From JBBECE01 sp964574935 (GTDB lineage: Bacteria; Pseudomonadota; Alphaproteobacteria; Rhizobiales; Devosiaceae), in contig CAZNOZ010000003.1 of assembly GCA_964574935.1 (NCBI GenBank), forward strand, positions 1-64,000: a DNA stretch of 64,000 nt, read 5' to 3'. Positions 34,855 to 43,444 of this stretch are shown here, in pieces (position 1 is the stretch's first letter; every line of letters starts with the position of its first letter). Below the pieces are notes generated by a model, which was not told the DNA's origin, did not search any database, and saw only the letters and a program-made list of their open reading frames with translations. Position numbers and translations under genes: made by a program.

Positions 34855-36045
34855 GTGCAAGGCGCCGAGCCCGGATATCTCTTGATCGCGGACATCACCG
34901 GCTACACCGAGTTCATGACGGAGTCCGAGCTCGACCACGCGCGCGGCATCCTCGAAGAGCTGTTCGCGGCCTTGCTCGATGCGCTGCAGTCGCCTTTCGT
35001 GCTCTCGAACGTGCAGGGCGACGCGATCCTCACGCATGCCAGAAGCGACAAAGTGGCCGACGGCCAAAACGTCATCAGCACGGTCGAAGCGCTGTATTTC
35101 GGGTTCGCGCACGAACTCGAGCACATGATCAACAACACCACATGCCAGTGCGCGGCGTGCCGCAACATGTCCAGGCTCGACCTGAAGCTGTTCGTGCATT
35201 TCGGGGACTATGCGGAGCAGTCGATCGCCGGCCGCACCGAGCTGGGCGGACCCGAGGTCATTGTCGTGCACCGCTTAATGAAGAACACCATCCGTGAGGC
35301 CACGGGCGTGCGCGCCTATGCCGCCTTCACCGAGGCGGCGGTGGCGGCGATTTCGGTGCCGGAGTTCTTTGCGGACCGACCGCACCACACCGAGCTGATC
35401 GAGCAACTGGGCGACTGCGAGCTGACGATCATCGACATGCAGCCCCTGTGGCAGGACAGGCGCGGGCGGGAAACGGTCGTCGTGCCGGAAGACGACATAT
35501 GGGTCGAGGACGTTGTCGGCGAAATCGCCGTTCCGCCCGACCGGGCCTGGCACCTGATCACCGATCCTCAGCGGCGCTCGGAATGGATGCACGGCATCGA
35601 GGCGATGACCCGCACCAATACCGACCGCGGCAGGATGGCGGCGGGCGCCATCGAACATTGCGCACACGGCGGTGGCCGGGTGTCGGTTTTCACGATCGTG
35701 GACGTGCGGCCCTATGATCACTTCACGTTCGATGTGGCGGTGCCTTTCAGCGGCTCGCTGCGGCAGACCTTCTTCCTGACCGCGACGGAAAAAGGGACGC
35801 GGATCACCGTGCGCACCGGCACGCCCAGAACCGACAACGCACTGACCCGCCCGCTGCTGAAGGTGTTGGCGGCGGGAATGGCGAAAACCGTCTGGTCCAC
35901 CTGGGTGAAAAGCCTCGAGACGCTTGCCGAAATCGCCCAAAACGAACCGCCAGGCGCACCCGGCACGCACCCGCATCCCGCGCACGTGCCCGAGGCGATC
36001 AGATCGGCGGTGGCGGCGCATCTGCCCGCGCCGGGGAGCGCCTAG
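34855..36045 (+). CDS. DUF2652 - SRPBCC two-domain protein (class III cyclase-like N terminus)
   Basis: 396-residue protein. Residues 1-200 fit DUF2652: LLIADITGYTEFM holds Asp13, and NVQGDAILTHA holds Asp56; the spacing (43) and context mirror the two metal-binding Asps of class III nucleotide cyclases, but the Lys expected just before the GD is absent. A Cys cluster C97-X-C99-X2-C102 follows. Residues about 215-355 look like an SRPBCC/polyketide-cyclase ligand pocket (EIAVPPDRAWHLITDP). The start is GTG, set by a GGGAGG site 7-8 bp upstream. It is inserted between hom and the DksA/aminotransferase genes, on the opposite strand. Function unknown. Confidence 0.75.
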   Translation: MQGAEPGYLLIADITGYTEFMTESELDHARGILEELFAALLDALQSPFVLSNVQGDAILTHARSDKVADGQNVISTVEALYFGFAHELEHMINNTTCQCAACRNMSRLDLKLFVHFGDYAEQSIAGRTELGGPEVIVVHRLMKNTIREATGVRAYAAFTEAAVAAISVPEFFADRPHHTELIEQLGDCELTIIDMQPLWQDRRGRETVVVPEDDIWVEDVVGEIAVPPDRAWHLITDPQRRSEWMHGIEAMTRTNTDRGRMAAGAIEHCAHGGGRVSVFTIVDVRPYDHFTFDVAVPFSGSLRQTFFLTATEKGTRITVRTGTPRTDNALTRPLLKVLAAGMAKTVWSTWVKSLETLAEIAQNEPPGAPGTHPHPAHVPEAIRSAVAAHLPAPGSA

Positions 36046-36205
36046 AAGCGGTCGCGCAAAGCTCGGACGGGCTCTAGGAGGTGATGATCCCGCCTTCTTC
36101 GAGACCGGCCTGGGGACGTCCCGCCCGGCAATGCAGGAAAGCGACAAGGCAGCGGCGGCCGTTCGGACGAAGGTTTCGCAAAAGCGTCGGGCCCGGCCCG
36201 ACACG

Positions 36206-36559
36206 CTAGTCCCTGCCGGCGCAGCCGACGCATTTCTCGTAGGACGGATCAACGTCGAGGCGGGCCGGCGCGATCGGCTCGCCGCAGTCGGCGCAATACC
36301 CGTAGTCGCCCTCGTCCATGCGCGCCAAGGCGCGCTGCAGGCGGACCATGTGGGCCTTGCGACGGCGATCGGCGGCCTGGGCGATCTCCTGCTTCTGCAT
36401 CGCGTCCATGCGGGTCAGGCGGCCGACCGACTGCTGGTCGAGTTCGACCGGCGCGCGATTTGCCTGGGTGGCCCGGCTGAGCGCCTCGAGTTCGGCCAGT
36501 TCACGTTCGACGCGGGGACGCAAGCGGGCGGCGATGGCTTCCGGGGATCGCGTGGCCAA
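36206..36559 (-). CDS. DksA/TraR-type C4 zinc-finger protein
   Basis: 117-residue transcription-regulator-like protein. A long N-terminal helical region (ELAELEALSRATQ) is followed by the DksA/TraR zinc finger YGYCADCGEPI-(17)-CVGCAG, with four Cys. It may bind the RNA polymerase secondary channel; full DksA is ~150 residues and lacks none of the finger, so this is a shorter paralogue. The start is TTG, since no ATG fits before the helix and AGGGG lies just upstream; the aminotransferase stop is 7 bp away, so the genes are coupled. Confidence 0.86.
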   Translation of the reverse strand: MATRSPEAIAARLRPRVERELAELEALSRATQANRAPVELDQQSVGRLTRMDAMQKQEIAQAADRRRKAHMVRLQRALARMDEGDYGYCADCGEPIAPARLDVDPSYEKCVGCAGRD

Positions 36560-36566
36560 GGCGCCC

Positions 36567-37784
36567 CTATTGCCGGCCCGTCAGGGGCACGACGTTGGAC
36601 TTGCCGTCATTGGCGCCGAGGAACTTCTTGAGGTTGCGGGCCGCCTGGCGGATGCGTTGCTCGTTTTCGACAAGCGCCATGCGCACATAGTTGTCGCCAT
36701 ATTCGCCGAAGCCGACCCCGGGAGCGACGGCGATCGCCGCCTCGGAAATCAGGAGCTTGGCGAACTCCAGCGAACCGAGTTCGGCGAACCGCTCGGGGAT
36801 CGGCACCCAGGCGAACATCGTCGCCGGCGGCGGTGGGATTTCCCAGCCGGCGCGGCCGAAGCTCTCGACGAGGACGTCGCGGCGCGCCTTGTAGGTCCGC
36901 CGGACCTCTTCGACGCAGTCGTCCGGCCCGTTCAGGGCGGCGGCGGCGGCCACCTGGATGGGGGTGAAGGCGCCATAGTCGAGATAGGATTTGACCCGCG
37001 CCAGGGCCGAGATCAGCCGCTCGTTGCCGACCGCGAAGCCCATCCGCCAGCCCGGCATCGAGAAGGTCTTGGACATCGAGGTGAACTCGACCGCGATCTC
37101 CATGGCCTCGGGAATCTCGAGGATCGAGGGCGGCGGCGTGCCCTCGAAATAGATCTCGGAATAGGCGAGATCGGAGAGGATGAAGATGCCGTGGGCGTGA
37201 CAGTAGCGCACGACCTCGCGGTAGAAGTCGCGGTCGGCCACGTAGGCGGTGGGGTTGGACGGGTAGTTGAGAATGAGCGCGATCGGCTTGGGGATCGAGT
37301 GCCTGACGGCGCGGTCGAGGGCGACCATGAACTCCTCGCCCGGGGCGGCCGGCATCGAGCGGACGACGGCGCCGGAAATGATGAAGCCGAAGGCGTGGAT
37401 GGGATAGGTCGGGTTGGGCACCAGCACGACGTCGCCGGGGGCGGAGATCGCCTGCGCCATGTTGGCGAAGCCCTCCTTGGAGCCGAGCGTCGCGACGACC
37501 TGGGTATCGGGATCGAGCCGGACGCCGAAGCGGCGGCCATAGTAGGAGGCCTGGGCCTTCCTCAGCCCCTTGATGCCCTTGGAGGCGGAATAGCGGTGGG
37601 TGCGCGGATCGTTGACCGTCTCCTTGAGCTTGTCGACGATGTGCTGGGGGGTGGGCAGGTCGGGATTGCCCATCCCCAGGTCGATGATGTCGACGCCCTC
37701 GGCGCGCGCCTTCGCCTTGATGGGATTGATGTGTTCGAAGACGTACGGCGGCAGCCGGCGGATGCGGTGGAACTCGTGATGCAC
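36567..37784 (-). CDS. Class I/II aminotransferase (LL-diaminopimelate/alanine aminotransferase-like)
   Basis: PLP aminotransferase of 405 residues. The opening EFHRIRRLPPYVFEHINPIK and IDLGMGNPDLPTP are typical of the alphaproteobacterial enzyme beside hom. PLP lysine in SMSKTFSMPGWRMGF. The start is GTG (MHHEFHR) behind GGGAGGGG; a nearby ATG is out of frame. It is upstream of a DksA-like gene. Its position in the hom-glpX-recJ neighbourhood suggests a role in amino-acid synthesis, but substrate (alanine/glutamate versus diaminopimelate) cannot be decided from sequence alone. Confidence 0.88.
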   Translation of the reverse strand: MHHEFHRIRRLPPYVFEHINPIKAKARAEGVDIIDLGMGNPDLPTPQHIVDKLKETVNDPRTHRYSASKGIKGLRKAQASYYGRRFGVRLDPDTQVVATLGSKEGFANMAQAISAPGDVVLVPNPTYPIHAFGFIISGAVVRSMPAAPGEEFMVALDRAVRHSIPKPIALILNYPSNPTAYVADRDFYREVVRYCHAHGIFILSDLAYSEIYFEGTPPPSILEIPEAMEIAVEFTSMSKTFSMPGWRMGFAVGNERLISALARVKSYLDYGAFTPIQVAAAAALNGPDDCVEEVRRTYKARRDVLVESFGRAGWEIPPPPATMFAWVPIPERFAELGSLEFAKLLISEAAIAVAPGVGFGEYGDNYVRMALVENEQRIRQAARNLKKFLGANDGKSNVVPLTGRQ

Positions 37785-37888
37785 ATTCCCCTCCCAAAAT
37801 GGGGGGTCGGACCTTCGTGAAATCGCGTGGTTGTTTATAGACCATGATGGCGGCACGATGGTGACAAATCACTTAAGGGACGGGGCGG

Positions 37889-38788
37889 ATGCGCGGGCGC
37901 TTGGGAGGATGGATGGCGGTGCTGCCGGCCGTCGCGGTGACGGCGGGGACCGCCCTGGGCCAGCCGGCGCCGACGCCGCTGACGCTCAACGAAACCGTCG
38001 AATGGAACGGTCCGGAGGCCGAGGGGCGGGTGTTCGCCTATGACGGCACGTCGATCACCGTCGCGCTGGGCTGGGCGGAGGGGAACGAGTGGGTCGAAAC
38101 GGTCTCCTACGCGATCGCGCGCGCCGGTGCCGCGCCGTTGACGGTCGAGGTCCCGGCCGGCTTCATGGGCAACGGGCAGATCGGGGTCTACGAGATCGGC
38201 AACGCGGCCGGGCCGGTGCTGGTGGTGGGCGCCTACACGGGCGGGGCGCATTGTTGCGAGCAGCTCTACCTCATCGATCTCGGCACGAAAGACGCCGAGC
38301 CGGTTGACGGCGGCATGTATGACGGGGGCACGGTGGCGCCGGTCGATGCCGACGGGGACGGGCTCCTTGAATTCGTGGTGCCCGACCCGCGCTTTCATTA
38401 CGCCTTCGACTGCTATGCCTGCGGGGGGCCGCCGGCGGCCGTGTTCACGCTCCGGGACGGCGCGTTCACCGAGATCTCCGCCGAGCCGCGCTTCCGGTTC
38501 CTGTTCGTGGAGGATTTCAACCGCTATTCTCAAAGCTGCGGGACCGGCGAGGAATGGACCGCCGGGGTGTGCGCCGGACTATTGGGCGCGGCGGCGCGGC
38601 TGGGCATCTATGAGGGCACGCTGGCGATCCTGAAACCGGGCCTGGGCAAGGGCGGCAAGCTGGTCTCGGGCTGGGAGGATTTCAGTATCTGCGCCAATGA
38701 CGAGTGCACCGAAACGCAGGATTTCACCGACTTCGTCGAGGCGGTGGACTACGCGTTGCGCCGGTGGGGCTATCTGCCCGCAGACTAG
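37889..38788 (+). CDS. Secreted/periplasmic protein of unknown function
   Basis: 299 residues with a Sec signal peptide (cleavage near TALGQ-PA). The mature part is acidic. VDADGDGLLEFVVPD resembles the Ca-binding Asp-rich loops of FG-GAP/VCBS-like repeats. Six to eight Cys (for example AHCCEQ, FDCYACGG, QSCGTG, GVCAG, ICANDECTE) could form disulfides in the periplasm. A good ribosome site (GGGACGGGGCGG) precedes the ATG. It is divergent from the aminotransferase, not in an operon, and I recognise no family. Confidence 0.75.
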   Translation: MRGRLGGWMAVLPAVAVTAGTALGQPAPTPLTLNETVEWNGPEAEGRVFAYDGTSITVALGWAEGNEWVETVSYAIARAGAAPLTVEVPAGFMGNGQIGVYEIGNAAGPVLVVGAYTGGAHCCEQLYLIDLGTKDAEPVDGGMYDGGTVAPVDADGDGLLEFVVPDPRFHYAFDCYACGGPPAAVFTLRDGAFTEISAEPRFRFLFVEDFNRYSQSCGTGEEWTAGVCAGLLGAAARLGIYEGTLAILKPGLGKGGKLVSGWEDFSICANDECTETQDFTDFVEAVDYALRRWGYLPAD

Positions 38789-38832
38789 GCCAGCGCACGG
38801 CACCTCGGTTCGCGGGGTGGGGTGCGCGCCGC

Positions 38833-39747
38833 TCAGCGGGCGAAGGCGTTGAACGGATTGAGCCTGGTGAGCCGGTCGATGGTGGCCTCGTCGATGCCCG
38901 CCGCGCGCATCTTGGGAAGGAAGGTCTCGGCGAGATAGGTGTAGGGCTGTTGGGTGCCGCCGCCGGGCTGGGCGGGATCGTACCAGCCGGTGTCGTGGGA
39001 GAGCAGCAGCCGGTCGCCGAAACCCGCGTCGAGCACCCGCGAGATCATGGCGATCAGTTCGTCGTCGTCGTCGCGTCCGATGCTGTCATATTCGATCCAG
39101 GCGCCGCGCCGGGCGACCGCGAGATGCTGCTCGAAATCGGGCTCGAGCTGGGTGTGGATCGAGATGAAGCGGGCCGGGTCGCAGCCCTCGTGCTCGATGA
39201 CGTCGAGCTGATCCATTACGACGCGGGCGCGGATTGTGTGGCTGCCGATCGTCGCGTTGTGACCCCTGGCGGCCCGGGCGGCGGCGCCCAGGATGGTCCG
39301 CTCGAGCTCGGTCATGCCGTCGTCGCCGGCGCTGAGCTTGATCCAGCCGGCGATCACGCCGCTCTTCTCGATGCCGCCGGCCAGCTCGTCGCTCATCCAC
39401 TCGCTCAGGGCAGCGGGGGTGGCATCCCGCACCCAGGCCGGGATCCAGGGCTCGCGATAAATCCCGGTGGGCACGACGATGGGAAATCCGGTGGCCTCGG
39501 AGACGGCCATGTCAATATCGGCGCGACGGCCGACCCCGGTTGTCGAACACTCGACCAGGGCGCCGAAACCGGCGGCCTTGAGCTCCTCGATGCGGGGGGA
39601 CATGACGCGCACGACCTCTTCCGGGGAGGCCTCGGCGTAGCCGGGCTGATCGGGTGTCCTGAGATCGACGAAGACATGCTCGTGGGGCAACATCGGCCCG
39701 ATCTCGTCGAGCGATTTGGGGCCGAGGGTGGTGATGAGATGGGCCAT
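38833..39747 (-). CDS. Phosphotriesterase-family metal-dependent hydrolase
   Basis: 304-residue amidohydrolase-superfamily protein. Metal ligands in order: PHEHVFVD (HxH, residues 22-24), the carbamylated-Lys position GWIKLSAG (about 143), His in IGSHTI and in SIHTQ, and Asp in LLSHDTGWY. Phosphotriesterase-like lactonases and phosphohydrolases share this set. Substrate unknown (lactone, phosphodiester or N-acyl sugar). It lies 64 bp upstream of the argC stop region on the same strand but without functional link. Confidence 0.87.
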   Translation of the reverse strand: MAHLITTLGPKSLDEIGPMLPHEHVFVDLRTPDQPGYAEASPEEVVRVMSPRIEELKAAGFGALVECSTTGVGRRADIDMAVSEATGFPIVVPTGIYREPWIPAWVRDATPAALSEWMSDELAGGIEKSGVIAGWIKLSAGDDGMTELERTILGAAARAARGHNATIGSHTIRARVVMDQLDVIEHEGCDPARFISIHTQLEPDFEQHLAVARRGAWIEYDSIGRDDDDELIAMISRVLDAGFGDRLLLSHDTGWYDPAQPGGGTQQPYTYLAETFLPKMRAAGIDEATIDRLTRLNPFNAFAR

Positions 39748-39811
39748 GGGTTGGTCTCCCGCCGCCGCGACGCGACCGGCAGCCGCGACCTCGCGGTGGC
39801 TTGGCAGGCGG

Positions 39812-40861
39812 CTAGGGGAACAGCGGCAGTTGCTCGAGAGCGGTGGTCTCCGCGAAGCCGAAGGCGACGTTGAAATTCTGGATCGCCTGCCCGGCGCTGC
39901 CCTTGACCAGATTGTCGATCACCGCGACCAGGATGGCGCGGCCCGGAATGCGGTCGTCGAAAACGCTGATGACGCAATGGTTGGAGCCGCGCACCTGGGC
40001 GGTCGAGGGCATATGGCCCGCCGGCGCCACGTGCACGAACGGCTCGTCGCGATAGGCCTGTTCGAGGACGGCGCGCAACGCGCCCGCATCCTCGGCGTCC
40101 CCGAGCCGGACATGGGCGGTGATCATCTCCCCGCGGCTCATCGGCGTCAGATGCGGGGTGAAGTTGACCAGGAGGCCCTTGCCGGCGGCGCCGGCGAGCT
40201 CCTGCTCGATCTCGGGGGCGTGGCGGTGCTTGCCGACCGCGTACACCGAGACCGCCTCGCCGGCCTCGGAGAAAAGCGATTCCTGCTTCGGCGAGCGCCC
40301 GGAGCCGGAAATGCCGGTCTTGGCGTCGATGATGATGTCCTCGGTCGAAATGGCGCCGGCGATGAGCGGCAACAGCGCCAGGAGCACCGCGGTGGGGTAG
40401 CAGCCCGGGCAGGCGACGATGCGGGCGTCGCGAATGGCCTCCCGGTTGTGCTCGGTCAGCCCGTAGACGGCCTCGGTCTGCAACCCCGGCGCGACGTGGG
40501 GCACGCCGTAGGTGGCCGCATAGAGTTCCGGGTCGCGGAGGCGGAAATCCGCCCCCATGTCGATCACCCGCACCTGCGGATTGTTTTCCACAATGTCGGC
40601 CACCAGGGGTTGGCTGGTGGCGTGGGGCAAACCGCAAAACACCACGTCCAGCCCGGTGCCGTCGACCTTGTCGGCGGTGACGAGATCGGGCAGGCCGGTG
40701 CCGTCCAGATGCGGATAGATTGCCGCAAGTGGCTGGCCGGCATAGGTATTTGCGCTCAGCGCCACGAACTCGATGGACGGGTGTTTGAGCCCGAGACGCA
40801 ACAGATCGGCTCCCGTATAGCCGGAGGCGCCCAGCAGAGCGGCCTTGAGCTTCGCGGCCAT
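39812..40861 (-). CDS. argC: N-acetyl-gamma-glutamyl-phosphate reductase
   Basis: Third step of arginine synthesis. 349 residues of the long (type 1) form: Rossmann LGASGYTGADLLRL, catalytic Cys in VACPGCYPTAVLLAL (about 153), and HRHAPEIEQEL. Start at the ATG of MAAKLKAALLG. In Rhizobiales argC usually follows rplM-rpsI directly; here a glycosyltransferase on the other strand is inserted between them. Confidence 0.95.
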   Translation of the reverse strand: MAAKLKAALLGASGYTGADLLRLGLKHPSIEFVALSANTYAGQPLAAIYPHLDGTGLPDLVTADKVDGTGLDVVFCGLPHATSQPLVADIVENNPQVRVIDMGADFRLRDPELYAATYGVPHVAPGLQTEAVYGLTEHNREAIRDARIVACPGCYPTAVLLALLPLIAGAISTEDIIIDAKTGISGSGRSPKQESLFSEAGEAVSVYAVGKHRHAPEIEQELAGAAGKGLLVNFTPHLTPMSRGEMITAHVRLGDAEDAGALRAVLEQAYRDEPFVHVAPAGHMPSTAQVRGSNHCVISVFDDRIPGRAILVAVIDNLVKGSAGQAIQNFNVAFGFAETTALEQLPLFP

Positions 40862-41001
40862 CGTTCTTGCCCTTGAAATCCGGTTGTGCGATGAAATTCT
40901 GACGGGAGGAGCCGTTCTACAGACCCGAATCTGCGATGTAAACGGTCCGTGGGAGCGGCGGCAATGCTCCTTTGTGCGGCGTCTGACAGGGTGCAGGTTT
41001 G

Positions 41002-42318
41002 ATGTCCAAACGCATTGCGATGGCCTCGATAGGCACGCAAGGTGACGTCCAGCCCTATATCGCGCTTGCGGTCGCCCTTCAGGAGAAGGGCTACGACGTC
41101 GTGCTCGGCGCGCCCGACGACTTTCAGGAGATGGCGCGCAGCTACAACATCGAGTTCCACTCGCTTGGCGCGAGCATCCAGGAATTCCTGACCCAGACCC
41201 GGTTCGAGAACGCGATGAGCCAGAACATGCTGGTCAACGCGCCGGCACTGCTGCGCGACGGCCAGCGCATCGTCGACGTGGCGGCCCGGGGGTCCTGGGA
41301 GATGGCGCAAGGCGCCGACGCGATCGTTCTGAACATGAACACCAGCTTCGGCATCGATATCGCCGAGGCGCTCCGGATCCCGGCCATCATGGCGGCGCTG
41401 CAGCCGCTCAATTCAACCTCGGAATTCCCCTTCTGCGCCTACTACGGCCCCTCCTTCGGCAAGGCCTTCAACAAGCTGAGCTACACCGCGATGGGGGTCA
41501 GCCAGATCTACTACAATTTGCCCCGGAACCGGCTCAGGCGCGAGCTGATGGGGCTGAAGACCCGACGGATCGGGGGGCTGTTCCGCGACAATGACGGCAA
41601 CAGGCTGCCGACGCTCTACGCCTATTCCGAGCACGTCTCGCCGCGCCCCAGGGACTGGCCCCATACCTCACACGTCACCGGCTACTGGCAGCTCAGGGAC
41701 AATACCGGCTGGGTGCCCTCGGAACGCTTCCGCAACTTCCTGGCCGCGGGCGACAAGCCGATCTATGTCGGGTTCGGCTCGATGCCGTTCGGGGCGCCGC
41801 GCAATACCGAAATCCTCAAGCAGGCGGTGGCGCGCTGGGGCGGCCGGGTGGTGGTGGCGCGCGGCTGGGGCGGCATCGATTCGGACAATTTGCCGCCCAA
41901 CATCTTCGCGATCCGGCGGGCCCCGCACGACAAGCTGTTCCCGTACGTCAAGGCGGTGGTCCATCACGGCGGCGCCGGCACCACGGCGGCGGGGCTCATC
42001 GCCGGGCGGCCGACCTTCATCGTGCCGCAGACCGTCGACCAGCCCTATTGGGGACGGCGCGTCTACGAACTGGGATGCGGGCCGAAACCGGTGCGGCATC
42101 GCAAGCTGACCACCGACAGCCTCGCCGAGGCGCTGCATCTTCTCGACAGCACGCGGGCATATGCGGCCAACGCCACGGCGCTGGCCGAAAAGCTCAACGC
42201 CGAGGACGGCACGGCCCGCGCCATTGAGGTGATCGAAGAGGTTCTGGCGGCGGCCCCGGTCCACCGGCCGCGGCCGAGGCGCCTGGGCGCACCACAGGCG
42301 GCGGCGCGGGAGGCCTGA
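41002..42318 (+). CDS. GT1-family (UGT/sterol glucosyltransferase-like) glycosyltransferase
   Basis: 438-residue GT-B enzyme. N-terminal domain starts IAMASIGTQGDVQPYIALA, the usual GT1 opening. The C-terminal donor-binding signature includes PIYVGFGSMPFG, FAIRRAPHDKLFPYVKAVVHHGGAGTTAAGLIAGRPT and PQTVDQPYWGRRVYELG. It is predicted to add a sugar (UDP-glucose likely) to a lipid or small molecule such as a hopanoid, sterol or glycolipid. It interrupts the argC-rpsI synteny, on the opposite strand from both, and may be a later insertion. Confidence 0.88.
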   Translation: MSKRIAMASIGTQGDVQPYIALAVALQEKGYDVVLGAPDDFQEMARSYNIEFHSLGASIQEFLTQTRFENAMSQNMLVNAPALLRDGQRIVDVAARGSWEMAQGADAIVLNMNTSFGIDIAEALRIPAIMAALQPLNSTSEFPFCAYYGPSFGKAFNKLSYTAMGVSQIYYNLPRNRLRRELMGLKTRRIGGLFRDNDGNRLPTLYAYSEHVSPRPRDWPHTSHVTGYWQLRDNTGWVPSERFRNFLAAGDKPIYVGFGSMPFGAPRNTEILKQAVARWGGRVVVARGWGGIDSDNLPPNIFAIRRAPHDKLFPYVKAVVHHGGAGTTAAGLIAGRPTFIVPQTVDQPYWGRRVYELGCGPKPVRHRKLTTDSLAEALHLLDSTRAYAANATALAEKLNAEDGTARAIEVIEEVLAAAPVHRPRPRRLGAPQAAAREA

Positions 42319-42333
42319 GGGCGGCGAACAGGC

Positions 42334-42352
42334 GCCGGCCCGCGTGGCCGGC
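42334..42352. terminator. Perfect 7-bp stem-loop between convergent genes
   Basis: GCCGGCC-CGCGT-GGCCGGC lies between the stops of the GT1 gene (+) and rpsI (-). The stem is strong but has no T-run on either side, so it may be a bidirectional transcript-end hairpin rather than a classical intrinsic terminator. Confidence 0.4.
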
Positions 42353-42361
42353 CGACCCCGA

Positions 42362-42847
42362 TCAGCGCTTGGAGAACTGGAAGGAGCGGCGGGCTTTGGC
42401 CTTGCCGTACTTCTTGCGCTCGACGACGCGGGAGTCGCGGGTGAGGAACCCGCCCTTCTTCAGGACCGGACGCAGATCGGGTTCGTAGTGGGTGAGCGCC
42501 CGGGAGATGCCGTGCCGAACGGCGCCCGCCTGCCCCGAAAGCCCGCCGCCGGAAACGGTGGCCATGACGTCATACTGGCCGGCGCGATTGGCGGCGACGA
42601 TGGGCTGCTGCAGGATCATCTGCAGGGTGGGACGGGCGAAATAGATTTCGAGTTCCTTGCCATTGACCACGATGCGGCCGCTGCCGGGCTTCAGCCACAC
42701 ACGGGCGACGGCGTCCTTGCGCTTGCCGGTGGCATAGGCGCGGCCCTCGGCGTCGAGCTTCTGGACATAGGTCGGCGGCGGCGGCTCGGCGGTCTCGACG
42801 ACGTTGCCGAGTTCCTCCAGGGAGGTGACGGTTTCGGTTTCGGCCAT
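42362..42847 (-). CDS. rpsI: 30S ribosomal protein S9
   Basis: 161 residues with a long acidic/Pro N-terminal extension (about 30 residues) typical of alphaproteobacteria, the core ATGKRKDAVARVWLKPGSG, and the conserved C-terminal KKYGKAKARRSFQFSKR that reaches the P-site. Its ATG shares a base with the rplM stop (TGATG). Confidence 0.98.
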   Translation of the reverse strand: MAETETVTSLEELGNVVETAEPPPPTYVQKLDAEGRAYATGKRKDAVARVWLKPGSGRIVVNGKELEIYFARPTLQMILQQPIVAANRAGQYDVMATVSGGGLSGQAGAVRHGISRALTHYEPDLRPVLKKGGFLTRDSRVVERKKYGKAKARRSFQFSKR

Positions 42848-43311
42848 CAGTCGCTCCGCCGGTTTTTGGAATTGAGGGCCGCGATGTCGAGGGGCTCGGG
42901 CTGCTGGGCCTGGTGAGGATGGGTCGGCCCGGCATACACACGCAGGTTCGACAGCTGTTGGCGGCCCAGGGGACCGCGCGGCAACATCCGCTCGACGGCC
43001 TTTTCCAGCACCCGTTCGGGGTGCTTGCCCTCGAAAATCTGGCGCATCGTGCGGTCCTTGATGCCGCCGGGGTGGCCGGTGTGCCAATAGATGCGCTTGC
43101 CGTCGAGCTTGTTGCCCGTGTAGCGGACCTTGTCGGCGTTGACCACGATGACATTGTCGCCGCAATCGACATGCGGGGTGTAGCCGGGCTTGTGCTTGCC
43201 GCGCAGCCGCGTGGCGATGAGCGCGGCGAGCCGGCCGACGACGAGATCTTCGCCGTCGATCAGCACCCACTGTTTTTCGATTTCGTTCGGCTTGGCCGAG
43301 TAGGTCTTCAT
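42847..43311 (-). CDS. rplM: 50S ribosomal protein L13
   Basis: 154 residues: KTYSAKPNEIEKQWVLIDGEDLVVGRLAA start, GDNVIVVNADKVRYTGNK, and MLPRGPLGRQQLSNLRVYAGPTHPHQAQQPE. First gene of rplM-rpsI, preceded by a good promoter (43360-43388) and a ~40-nt leader. Confidence 0.98.
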   Translation of the reverse strand: MKTYSAKPNEIEKQWVLIDGEDLVVGRLAALIATRLRGKHKPGYTPHVDCGDNVIVVNADKVRYTGNKLDGKRIYWHTGHPGGIKDRTMRQIFEGKHPERVLEKAVERMLPRGPLGRQQLSNLRVYAGPTHPHQAQQPEPLDIAALNSKNRRSD

Positions 43312-43359
43312 GTTGGTCGGTGTGTCCGTCGCCGTGATTGTCCCGAGCGGGCCGGCGCG

Positions 43360-43388
43360 GTCCTATGCCAGGGGCTCGCCGCCGTCAA
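43360..43388 (-). promoter_or_regulatory. Candidate promoter of rplM-rpsI
   Basis: Minus-strand TTGACG (43383-43388), 17-bp spacer, TAGGAC (43360-43365). Same layout (TTGAC then TAG at 17 bp) as upstream of ihfA. Predicted start of transcription about 40 nt before the rplM ATG. Confidence 0.55.
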
Positions 43389-43428
43389 GCCGATAATGAT
43401 TGCCGCCGGATTTCAAGGGGTTGGGTCA

Positions 43429-43444
43429 CGGTATCATGATACCG
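43429..43444. promoter_or_regulatory. 16-bp perfect palindrome over the ctaA stop codon
   Basis: CGGTATCATGATACCG is exactly self-complementary. It covers the TGA of ctaA and lies about 40 bp upstream of the rplM -35. This looks like an operator for a dimeric regulator; I cannot assign it to a known family. Confidence 0.45.

Noticed and set aside
36071..36092. Similarity to the 3' end of 16S rRNA (GGATCA...CACCTCCT on the minus strand)
   Set aside because: Only about 14 bases match with an insertion; there is no rRNA context, so it is coincidence.
36071..36209. A 41-codon Arg-rich open frame after a perfect AGGAGGTG
   Set aside because: The Shine-Dalgarno-like sequence is only 2 bp from the ATG, too close to work; the encoded peptide is Arg-rich out-of-frame style, and the region is the 3' flank of the DksA-like gene.
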